Source: UBA8438 sp963934795 (GTDB lineage: Bacteria > Acidobacteriota > Vicinamibacteria > Vicinamibacterales > UBA8438). Taken from it: a stretch of DNA of 10,029 bases. Both the position numbers and the translations under genes were made by a program. The notes under the pieces were generated by a model. It did no database searches. It was not told where the DNA came from and saw nothing but the letters and a program-made list of their open reading frames with translations. Below, piece after piece: positions 1 through 5,693 of the stretch (position 1 is the first letter of the stretch; each line of letters opens with the position of its first letter). The DNA lies in NCBI GenBank assembly GCA_963934795.1, contig CAWWAF010000126.1, positions 1 through 10,029 of the forward strand. The letters run 5' to 3'.

Positions 1-42
1 GGCCAGCAGGACCGCGAACAACGTCAGGAAATGCTTTCGCAT
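1..42 (-). CDS. N-terminus of a secreted protein, cut by the window edge
   Basis: Only the first 14 codons are present. They read MRKHFLTLFAVLLA, a charged start followed by a hydrophobic run, which is the beginning of a Sec signal peptide. An ATG start at 42 is preceded by AGGAGC (53 to 48) with a 6-base spacer, a strong ribosome binding site, and a TATAAT box lies about 80 bases upstream. The product cannot be named because the mature part lies outside the window. The gene lies downstream of, and in the same direction as, the regulatory-like/TPR gene, with a 106-bp gap. Confidence 0.72.
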   Translation of the reverse strand, partial: MRKHFLTLFAVLLA

Positions 43-47
43 TGGCA

Positions 48-54
48 GCTCCTA
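48..54 (-). promoter_or_regulatory. Shine-Dalgarno site of the left-edge gene
   Basis: The minus strand reads TAGGAGC six bases before the ATG at 42. This near-consensus site is the main reason to accept the 14-codon fragment as a real gene start. Confidence 0.7.
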
Positions 55-98
55 AATCTCTTAAATGTTAACCGTGACAGGCGGACCTGGCTCGACAC

Positions 99-110
99 GC
101 TGCGCGCAGC
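99..110. repeat. 12-bp perfect palindrome with a GCT-triplet run
   Basis: GCTGCGCGCAGC is self-complementary and continues on the plus strand into an AGC triplet run (to about 116). It lies in the presumed 5' leader of the left-edge gene, just downstream of the TATAAT box. It could fold in the leader RNA or bind a dimeric protein, but it may also be chance in GC-rich sequence. Confidence 0.3.
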
Positions 111-119
111 AGCAGCACC

Positions 120-125
120 ATTATA
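120..125 (-). promoter_or_regulatory. -10 box (TATAAT) for the left-edge gene
   Basis: The minus strand reads TATAAT, a full match to the sigma70 -10 consensus, in otherwise GC-rich sequence. It lies in the gap after the stop of the regulatory-like/TPR gene and about 78 bases before the ATG at 42. No good -35 box is visible; the best is a CTGAA-like stretch about 15-16 bases upstream. The site suggests the left-edge gene has its own promoter. Confidence 0.5.
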
Positions 126-148
126 AACCATGCCGGCCGGGTTCAGGG

Positions 149-802
149 TTATCGACCGGGCGTGACGACCCCGGCTGATGACAGCGCCGCCGCGGCTTCC
201 GGATTCGTCGGGTCGGCCGCCAGCGCTGCACGATAGAAGGCGATTGCTTGGTCTGGTTGCTGCAATGCCTGGTGCGCATGCCCGATCTGAAGATTCACGC
301 TGGTCAGCGCCGGCGCTGACGCCAGCAGTGCCTCGTAGGCCTCGATTGCGTCGTCGTAGTTGCCAGCGTCGAACAGCCCGTCCGCTTCCGCCAGCTCGTC
401 GAGCAGTGCCGTTGCCTTCAATCCCCCTAGGACGCCGCCAGGCGGCGCCGCCGGGTTGAACAGGTCGCGGTCCATCGTGAACCCGACGGCCGTGCCGGGG
501 CCGGACGCCACCACAGCCGCCATGCCTTGTGCCGGTTCGAATCCGTCAGCGCGGACGATGAACATCCACTCGCCCCGATTCAATCCAAGGAATGAGAACC
601 GGCCCGAGTCACCGGTCGTCGCCGTGCTGGTTACGTTGGTGGCAAGTTCCTCCGCGACGACGACGGCCCCGACGATCGGTTCGCCGTCCCGGTCGGCGAC
701 CGTGCCCCGGATGCGTCCCTGCGCGGCGGCTTGAGACGCGATGCAGAGGGCCAGTCCGACGAGAAGGAATGTACGGGCGAGTGGGCGGGCAGTCAGTGGC
801 AT
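149..802 (-). CDS. Secreted protein: carboxypeptidase-regulatory-like domain plus TPR repeats
   Basis: A 217-residue protein. Residues 1 to about 28 form a Sec signal peptide with a hydrophobic core (LLVGLALCIA) and an SQAAAQ cleavage region. Residues about 30-92 look like a carboxypeptidase-regulatory-like (beta-sandwich) domain: GRIRGTV, DGEPIVGAVV, DSGRFSFLGL, then the typical GEWMFIVRADGF strand. Residues about 128-205 hold two TPR-like helix pairs, FDAGNYDDAIEAYEALLASAP and QPDQAIAFYRAALAADPTNP. The start at 802 is chosen over the longer TTG frame to 853 because TAGGAAA lies 8 bases upstream and the signal peptide begins there. The role is probably in a periplasmic or envelope-associated complex using the TPRs for protein binding; no enzyme motif is visible. 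It is divergent from the serine hydrolase-NamZ gene. The domain calls are firm, the function is unknown. Confidence 0.85.
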   Translation of the reverse strand: MPLTARPLARTFLLVGLALCIASQAAAQGRIRGTVADRDGEPIVGAVVVAEELATNVTSTATTGDSGRFSFLGLNRGEWMFIVRADGFEPAQGMAAVVASGPGTAVGFTMDRDLFNPAAPPGGVLGGLKATALLDELAEADGLFDAGNYDDAIEAYEALLASAPALTSVNLQIGHAHQALQQPDQAIAFYRAALAADPTNPEAAAALSSAGVVTPGR

Positions 803-808
803 CGAGGG

Positions 809-815
809 TTTCCTA
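809..815 (-). promoter_or_regulatory. Shine-Dalgarno site that fixes the start at 802
   Basis: The minus strand reads TAGGAAA with 8 bases between AGGA and the ATG at 802. The longer alternative start (TTG at 853) has no such site and would bury the signal peptide behind 17 arginine-rich residues. Confidence 0.6.
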
Positions 816-820
816 CGCGC

Positions 821-849
821 AATGCATCGGTCACGGTCGATTCGGTCAA
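821..849 (-). promoter_or_regulatory. Possible promoter of the regulatory-like/TPR gene
   Basis: The minus strand has TTGACC at 849-844, a 17-base spacer, and TGCATT at 826-821. The -35 is a 5/6 consensus match; the -10 is only 3/6. A transcript would start near 814, leaving a short leader that is almost entirely the Shine-Dalgarno region. The site sits in the 81-bp divergent gap. Confidence 0.35.
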
Positions 850-870
850 TCAACTAGCGCGTGCGGAAAG

Positions 871-876
871 TATAAT
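871..876 (+). promoter_or_regulatory. -10 box (TATAAT) directly before the fusion gene
   Basis: TATAAT is a perfect consensus -10 box and ends 7 bases before the GTG start at 884. Transcription normally begins about 7 bases after the box, so the RNA would start at or next to the GTG, implying a leaderless message. No clear -35 is found 16-18 bases upstream and no TGn extension is present. An alternative reading is that GGAAAG at 865-870 is a distant ribosome binding site (13-base gap), with the real promoter further upstream. Confidence 0.45.
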
Positions 877-883
877 CCAATCC

Positions 884-3268
884 GTGGCGACACGAGACGA
901 CCGCCGTCGTTCCGTCCTTCGCCGTGCAGCACGGGCGATCGCGTGTTCCTGTCTGTTGCTGCTCGTCCCCTCCCGTCCGGTTTCCGCGGATATCGATCAC
1001 ACCCGTTTGCAGCGGATCGCGACGCTTGTCGAGGACGCGATTCAAGCTGGTCGGATTCCCGGGGCCGTGGTGCTGGTTGGGCATCAGGGAGAGATCGTTT
1101 ACGAACGGGCGTTTGGCGCCCGTGCGGTCGACGACGTGGTGGAGCCGATGACGGTGGACACCGTCTTCGATCTGGCCTCACTGACCAAGGCGGTGGCCAC
1201 CACGACGAGCATCATGGTCCTCCTGGAGGAGGGGCGACTTCGGCTCCGCGACCCCGTCGTGGCCCATATCCCTGAGTTTGCCAGCCACGACAAAGGCACG
1301 ATTACCGTTCAGCAACTGTTGACCCACGTGTCGGGGTTGCGCCCCGACCTGCCGCTGGAGGATGTCTTCGAGGGGAAGGCCGTGGCTATCGCGCGCGCGG
1401 CCGACGAGATTCCGGAAGCGGCGCCTGGCGAGCGGTTTATCTACAGTGACCTGAATTTCATGCTGCTCGCCGAGATTGTGCGGCGCGTCAGCGGACAGAC
1501 ACTCGACCACTTTTCGCGCGACCGAATCTTCGAGCCGCTCGGCATGCGCGATACCCTGTTCACACCGCCGTTGGCGCTCGTCCCTCGGATTGCGCCGACG
1601 GAGGCATGCGCGCCCCTCGCGTGGCCTTGTGGCGGACCCGACGCCAGCATGCTGCGCGGACGAGTCCATGATCCCACCGCACGGCGCATGGGTGGCGTGG
1701 CCGGTCACGCGGGTCTGTTCAGCACCGCGGGCGATCTCGCGCGTTTCAGCCTGATGCTGCTGGGAGGGGGCGCACACGATGGAATTCGGGTGCTGGCCCC
1801 GCACTCCGTTGCGCGGATGACCCAGGTTTCGACCCCCCGCCACCTGGCGGACCGCCGCGGTCTCGGGTGGGACATCGACTCGCGATTTTCGTCGAACCGA
1901 GGCGACCTGTTTTCGGTCGGGTCCTTTGGACACACTGGTTTCACCGGCACCTCGCTGTGGCTTGATCCGCGGTCGGACACCTTCGTCGTGTTTCTCTCCA
2001 GCCGACTGCATCCCTCCGGCCAAGGTAACGTCACGGCGCTCCGCGGCCAGGTCGCGACCGTCGTGGCGGCATCGCTCCTGGACGACGCAGGGGACGCAGA
2101 AGGGGACGAGGACACCCGCGCGGAAGGCGCGTCCGCCAGTTCGCCCGTCTGGACCGGTATCGACGTGTTGCGAGAGGAGGGCTTCTCGCGGCTGTCCGGC
2201 GCGCGGGTCGGGCTGGTGACAAACCAGACGGGTCGGGCGCGCGACGGCGACAGCACCGTCGACCTGTTGCACCAGGCGTCGCCCGTCGAGCTTGTGGCGC
2301 TCTTCAGCCCTGAACACGGTATTCGGGGCCTCCTCGACGGTCCGGTGTCATCTGACCGCGATCCGCGCACCGGGTTACCCATCTACTCGCTCTACGGTGA
2401 CACCCGGCGTCCGCCCGCCGCGACCCTGCAGGGGCTGGACACGATTGTGATCGACCTGCAGGGCGTGGGCGCGCGGTTCTACACCTACGCCACGACGATG
2501 GCGTACATGCTGGAAGCGGCGTCCGAGATTGGGGCACGTGTCGTGGTCCTCGATCGCCCGAACCCAATCGGCGGCGCAGTCGAGGGGCCCACATTGGACG
2601 AGGCGTTGCTCGGATTCAATGGCTACTTTCCGGCGCCTGTCCGGCACGGGCTCACCCTCGGCGAACTGGCGCGGCTCTTCAACGCGGAGCGGGGAATCGG
2701 CGCTGATCTGGACGTCGTGCCGGCACGAGGTTGGCGACGGACCAACTGGTTCGACCAGACCGGCTTGTCGTGGGTGAATCCGTCGCCGAATATGCGGAAT
2801 CTGTATCAGGCGGCGCTCTATCCGGGTATCGGCGCCATCGAAGGAGCCAACCTGTCGGTCGGGCGGGGCACGGACACCCCGTTTGAGCAGATCGGGGCAC
2901 CGTGGATAGATGGTCCTCAACTCGCGCGCGAATTGAACACGCTGGGGCTTCCAGGCGTGCGGGTATACCCCGTTCGATTCCGTCCGTCTTCAAGCCGCTT
3001 TGCCGGCGAGTTGTGCGAAGGGGTGTTCTTCGTGGTGACGGATCGACAACGACTGCGGCCGGTACGGCTCGGGCTCGAGGTCGCGTCCGCGCTGCACCGA
3101 CTCTTCGGCGACCGATTCGAGTTGGACGCCGTGGTCCGGTTGTTCGGATCGGCCTCAGATGTGTCCAGGCTCCGCGCAGGCGATGCGGCCGGTGACATCG
3201 CGGCCGATTGGGCTACCGACGAGGAGGCCTGGCGGCGACTGGCGACGCCGTATCTGCTCTACGAGTAG
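884..3268 (+). CDS. Exported fusion: AmiE/AmpC-type serine hydrolase + NamZ (DUF1343) exo-N-acetylmuramidase
   Basis: A 794-residue protein (numbering from GTG 884). Residues 1 to about 34 are a signal peptide: arginine-rich start, CSCLLLLV core, PVSA cleavage site. Residues about 38-400 are a beta-lactamase-like serine hydrolase with SLTK (Ser99/Lys102), YSD (Tyr187-Asp189, followed by LNF) and HTG (350-352), plus the GGVAGHAGLFS segment typical of the YbbE/AmiE group. An acidic, alanine-rich linker (about 400-422) leads to a full NamZ domain (425-794) with GLVTNQTG, SPEHG (Glu477), IDLQGVGARFYTY, LDRPNPIGG, NPSPNMRN (632-639) and GRGTDTPFEQ. In B. subtilis AmiE removes the stem peptide from MurNAc and NamZ (GH171) then releases terminal MurNAc from the non-reducing end; a fusion would couple these steps in the periplasm. 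GTG 884 is the only usable start: the alternative TTG at 731 lies inside the divergent gene, and no other in-frame NTG precedes the signal peptide. Family calls are firm; the specific amidase activity is inferred. Confidence 0.9.
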   Translation: MATRDDRRRSVLRRAARAIACSCLLLLVPSRPVSADIDHTRLQRIATLVEDAIQAGRIPGAVVLVGHQGEIVYERAFGARAVDDVVEPMTVDTVFDLASLTKAVATTTSIMVLLEEGRLRLRDPVVAHIPEFASHDKGTITVQQLLTHVSGLRPDLPLEDVFEGKAVAIARAADEIPEAAPGERFIYSDLNFMLLAEIVRRVSGQTLDHFSRDRIFEPLGMRDTLFTPPLALVPRIAPTEACAPLAWPCGGPDASMLRGRVHDPTARRMGGVAGHAGLFSTAGDLARFSLMLLGGGAHDGIRVLAPHSVARMTQVSTPRHLADRRGLGWDIDSRFSSNRGDLFSVGSFGHTGFTGTSLWLDPRSDTFVVFLSSRLHPSGQGNVTALRGQVATVVAASLLDDAGDAEGDEDTRAEGASASSPVWTGIDVLREEGFSRLSGARVGLVTNQTGRARDGDSTVDLLHQASPVELVALFSPEHGIRGLLDGPVSSDRDPRTGLPIYSLYGDTRRPPAATLQGLDTIVIDLQGVGARFYTYATTMAYMLEAASEIGARVVVLDRPNPIGGAVEGPTLDEALLGFNGYFPAPVRHGLTLGELARLFNAERGIGADLDVVPARGWRRTNWFDQTGLSWVNPSPNMRNLYQAALYPGIGAIEGANLSVGRGTDTPFEQIGAPWIDGPQLARELNTLGLPGVRVYPVRFRPSSSRFAGELCEGVFFVVTDRQRLRPVRLGLEVASALHRLFGDRFELDAVVRLFGSASDVSRLRAGDAAGDIAADWATDEEAWRRLATPYLLYE

Positions 3269-3276
3269 CCCCACCT

Positions 3277-3699
3277 CTACATCTGGTACAGCATCCAGTA
3301 GACCACCACGCCCGTGACCGAGACGAACAGCCAGATGGGAAGGGTCCACCGGGCGATGGCGCGATGTTTCACGTCGTCTCGGCGCAAGCCGCGTCTGAGC
3401 GTGATGAGGGCGAGCGGCAGGATCAGCGCGGCCAGAATAACGTGGGGGATCAGCACCGCGAAGTACACGATCCGGATGAGGCCTTGGCCCGTAAACGGCT
3501 GCGAGCCCACCTGCGCGTGATAGGTGACGTATGACACCAAGAACAGCGCCGAGGTCAGGAACGCGGCCAGCATGAACCGCCGGTGTGCGTCGATGTGTCC
3601 CCGTCGAATCTGTAGGTAGCCCAGGACGAGCAGCACACCCGCGACCGCGTTGAGAGTCGCATTGACCGCCGGCAGCATTGACACGTCGAACATTCCCAT
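3277..3699 (-). CDS. DUF420 membrane protein, CtaM/YozB-like oxidase assembly factor
   Basis: A 140-residue membrane protein with four predicted transmembrane segments (about 9-29, 43-61, 78-100, 119-137). Histidines typical of DUF420 are visible in GHIDAHRRFM (His35, His39), YVTYHA (His61), IPHV (His86) and KHRAIAR (His112). In Firmicutes the DUF420 protein CtaM (YozB) is needed for active aa3-type heme-copper oxidase; the same role is inferred here. The ATG at 3699 shares its A with the TGA stop of ctaB (TGATG), implying translational coupling; a second ATG at 3693 is also possible. The longer frame to 4014 is rejected because it runs across ctaB and begins with a proline/arginine-rich non-membrane stretch. 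It is the last gene of the ctaA-ctaB cluster and converges on the fusion gene with 8 bp between stops. Confidence 0.85.
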   Translation of the reverse strand: MGMFDVSMLPAVNATLNAVAGVLLVLGYLQIRRGHIDAHRRFMLAAFLTSALFLVSYVTYHAQVGSQPFTGQGLIRIVYFAVLIPHVILAALILPLALITLRRGLRRDDVKHRAIARWTLPIWLFVSVTGVVVYWMLYQM

Positions 3700-4586
3700 C
3701 ACCCCGTGCGGTCGATCAGAAGCAAGACCCAGATAATCGGCAGGTAGACGAGGGTGGCTCGGAACAACAGCCGGGCCCGGTCGGTTGTTCGTCCACGGGC
3801 GAACCACACACAGAGCGCCAGGAGACCCGCGCTCAGGGTGGCGGCGCCGACGGCGTACGTCATGCCGGCCACACCGTACCACGTCGGGGCCACGCTCACC
3901 GGGACCAGTAGCACGGCGTAGACCAGCAGATGATTGGCGGTACGCCTGCCAGTGGGGTCGGAGATGGACAGCAACGGGAGGTCCGCGCGGCCGAAGTCTT
4001 CGCGGAACAGCCACGTCAGGGCCAGAAAGTGGGGGAGTTGCCAGACGAAGACGACCGCGAATAGCGTCCAGGCGCTTGGCGACAGCGGCGCCACGGCCGA
4101 CCAGCCGATCATGACCGGCAACGCACCCGGCACCGCACCGACCAGCAGCGCCCAGTGTGTGACCCTTTTGAGCGGGGTGTAGACGGCCACGTAGCTGAGC
4201 AGGGTGGCGAGGGCGACGAGTGCGGCGGTCAGATTGGCGCCCAGGGCCAATTGCACGAGTCCTGCCACGGCAAGCGCGAGCGCGGCCCAGATCGCCTCTC
4301 CCGTGTGCAGGCGGCCGCTCGGAAGCGGCCGATTCAGCGTCCGGTGCATCCGCGCGTCGAGGTCCCGCTCCGCGACCTGGTTGAGTGCGGCGGCACCGCC
4401 GGCGACCAACATGGCCCCCACGGTCGCGTGAAACAACAACAGCGCGTCAAACGGTCCGCGAGGCGCCGCGAGATAGCCGACACCGGCCGTGACCACGACA
4501 AGCGAGTTCAGACGCGGCTTCGTGAGCGCGAAGAAATCGGCCAGACGGTTTTGCGGCGCGGTGATCGCGGCCGCATCGGTCGTCAT
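3699..4586 (-). CDS. ctaB: Protoheme IX farnesyltransferase (heme O synthase)
   Basis: A 295-residue UbiA-family membrane prenyltransferase of usual length for CtaB/COX10. It transfers a farnesyl group from farnesyl diphosphate to the vinyl group of heme B, giving heme O. Diagnostic features are LTKPRLNSLVVVTAG (21-35), the polar prenyl-diphosphate/Mg motif NQVAERDLDARMHRT (69-83; Asn69, Glu73, Asp75, Asp77) followed by NRPLPSG, the YTPLKR loop (136-141), and WQLPHFLALTWLFREDF (182-198). About nine hydrophobic helices are evident. The ATG at 4586 overlaps the ctaA stop by 4 bp (ATGA), and its own stop overlaps the DUF420 start, so the three genes are almost certainly one transcription and translation unit. 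All key residues are present. Confidence 0.96.
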   Translation of the reverse strand: MTTDAAAITAPQNRLADFFALTKPRLNSLVVVTAGVGYLAAPRGPFDALLLFHATVGAMLVAGGAAALNQVAERDLDARMHRTLNRPLPSGRLHTGEAIWAALALAVAGLVQLALGANLTAALVALATLLSYVAVYTPLKRVTHWALLVGAVPGALPVMIGWSAVAPLSPSAWTLFAVVFVWQLPHFLALTWLFREDFGRADLPLLSISDPTGRRTANHLLVYAVLLVPVSVAPTWYGVAGMTYAVGAATLSAGLLALCVWFARGRTTDRARLLFRATLVYLPIIWVLLLIDRTG

Positions 4587-5587
4587 GCCGCTGCCCCGCC
4601 AGTAATTCCTTTGCGGGCGAGTGGTCCCTGGGGCGGCGGGTGTGCACCGGCGGAACGCGCGTCCGGAAATCTGTGACGGTTGACCCGCAATCCCAGTAGC
4701 AGCGATGTGCCGAGGACCATCGCCCCGGTCGCCACGTGAGCCGTATTAATGACCGGCGCGCGTCCGCTCAGCACGGTCCAACCCCCCAGGCCAACCTGAA
4801 TCAGCACCAGCACGGTTAGCAGTCCAGCCGGTCTGAGCAGGTCTGGTCGGTGACGATGGTGCCGGGCGAGGTGACCGGCAGTGGCCCAGATGACCAAAGT
4901 AGTCAGTCCGGCACCCAGACGGTGCAGATAGTGCACCGTAATCTCGAACGTCCATTCGGTCGGCATGATCCCGCCAAACACCAGCGGAAAATCCGGAATC
5001 GCCAGGCCGGCGCCAGTGTGTCGCATGGTCGCCCCGACCAGAATCTGTGCGTAGACCACCAAGGGAAGCGCCGTCCCAAGCGCCACGGTGGTCGCGTCAG
5101 TCGAGTCAGACCCCGTCGGGCCATCCGTGCCCATGACGCCGCTGTGTCGCCATCCGGGCGAGGTAAACAGGGCGAGACAGACCGTCAAGCAGAAGAAAAT
5201 CTCCGCCAGGCCGGCGTGCGAGACGGAGACCGCGGTGGGCAAGAAGTAGAGCACGGTGATGCCGCCGAGCAGGCCCTGCAGAACGACTGCCACCAGCGCG
5301 ATGACCCCCAGCCGGCGCATCCACCGCCGCGTCTCAACGCGCCACAGCCAGACGGTCATGCCAATCGTAAGCACACCCACGCCGGACGCGATCAGTCGGT
5401 GGCCATGCTCGTAGAAAATACCCCCCACCATGCTGGACAGCGGGAACGAGAACATGAAATACCCGTAGCTATTGGGCCAATCAGGTACCGAGAGCCCTGA
5501 GCCGGTGCTGGTTACCATGCCCCCCGCCGCGATCAGTAGCAGCGTGGCGCCGCACAGAAACCGGGCATACAGGTGAAGCCAGGTCAT
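4583..5587 (-). CDS. ctaA: Heme A synthase (COX15/CtaA family)
   Basis: A 334-residue protein with eight predicted transmembrane helices in two similar halves. It oxidises the C8 methyl of heme O to a formyl group, producing heme A for aa3-type oxidase. The four heme-ligand histidines are in place: EHGHR (Glu60, His63), SHAGLAE (His124), HYLHR (His222) and NTAHVATG (His284). The repeated signature TGSGLSVPDWP (28-38) and TGAGLAIPDFP (191-201) marks the two first extracytoplasmic loops. The cysteine pair found in the B. subtilis-type first loop is absent, with Ser33 and Ser40 at the matching spacing. The C-terminus has a proline/glycine tail after the last helix. The ATG at 5587 has no Shine-Dalgarno; the 20 bases before it are pyrimidine-rich. 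No in-frame alternative start is seen. The gene overlaps ctaB by 4 bp. Confidence 0.95.
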   Translation of the reverse strand: MTWLHLYARFLCGATLLLIAAGGMVTSTGSGLSVPDWPNSYGYFMFSFPLSSMVGGIFYEHGHRLIASGVGVLTIGMTVWLWRVETRRWMRRLGVIALVAVVLQGLLGGITVLYFLPTAVSVSHAGLAEIFFCLTVCLALFTSPGWRHSGVMGTDGPTGSDSTDATTVALGTALPLVVYAQILVGATMRHTGAGLAIPDFPLVFGGIMPTEWTFEITVHYLHRLGAGLTTLVIWATAGHLARHHRHRPDLLRPAGLLTVLVLIQVGLGGWTVLSGRAPVINTAHVATGAMVLGTSLLLGLRVNRHRFPDARSAGAHPPPQGPLARKGITGGAAA

Positions 5588-5641
5588 TGGAAAAGAGGAG
5601 GGGCATGAGGCCCCCAGTGCTGCGTGCCTCGGTGGAGAGAC

Positions 5642-5672
5642 GGGGTCCGACGCCGGAGCGGCGTCGGACCCC
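5642..5672 (-). terminator. Perfect 13-bp hairpin between the cupredoxin gene and ctaA
   Basis: Arms GGGGTCCGACGCC (5642-5654) and its exact complement (5660-5672) enclose a 5-base loop; one further G-C pair can close the loop to three bases. The hairpin begins 21 bases past the cupredoxin stop and ends about 55 bases before ctaA. That position fits a terminator, attenuator or mRNA-processing site. There is no clear U-run after it on the minus strand (GTCTCTCC), so a classical intrinsic terminator is not proven. It could also be a copy of a dispersed palindromic (REP-like) repeat. Confidence 0.5.
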
Positions 5673-5693
5673 TGTGTGTCGTGTGTGACCCGG

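Noticed and set aside
731..883. N-terminal extension of the fusion protein from TTG 731
   Set aside because: It would run through the start and leader of the divergent regulatory-like/TPR gene and place 51 polar residues before a typical signal peptide.
1178..2317. 379-codon open frame on the minus strand opposite the fusion gene
   Set aside because: It lies entirely opposite a gene with complete catalytic motifs. The translation is arginine- and glutamine-rich without domains, as expected of antisense frames in GC-rich DNA.
3255..3290. Shared terminator in the 8-bp gap between the fusion and DUF420 stops
   Set aside because: The only symmetry is a short CTAC-GA-GTAG stretch at the fusion gene's end, with no strong stem or U-run on either strand.
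3700..4014. N-terminal extension of the DUF420 protein
   Set aside because: The extra 105 residues overlap ctaB in another frame and look non-native; the TGATG overlap gives a natural start at 3699.
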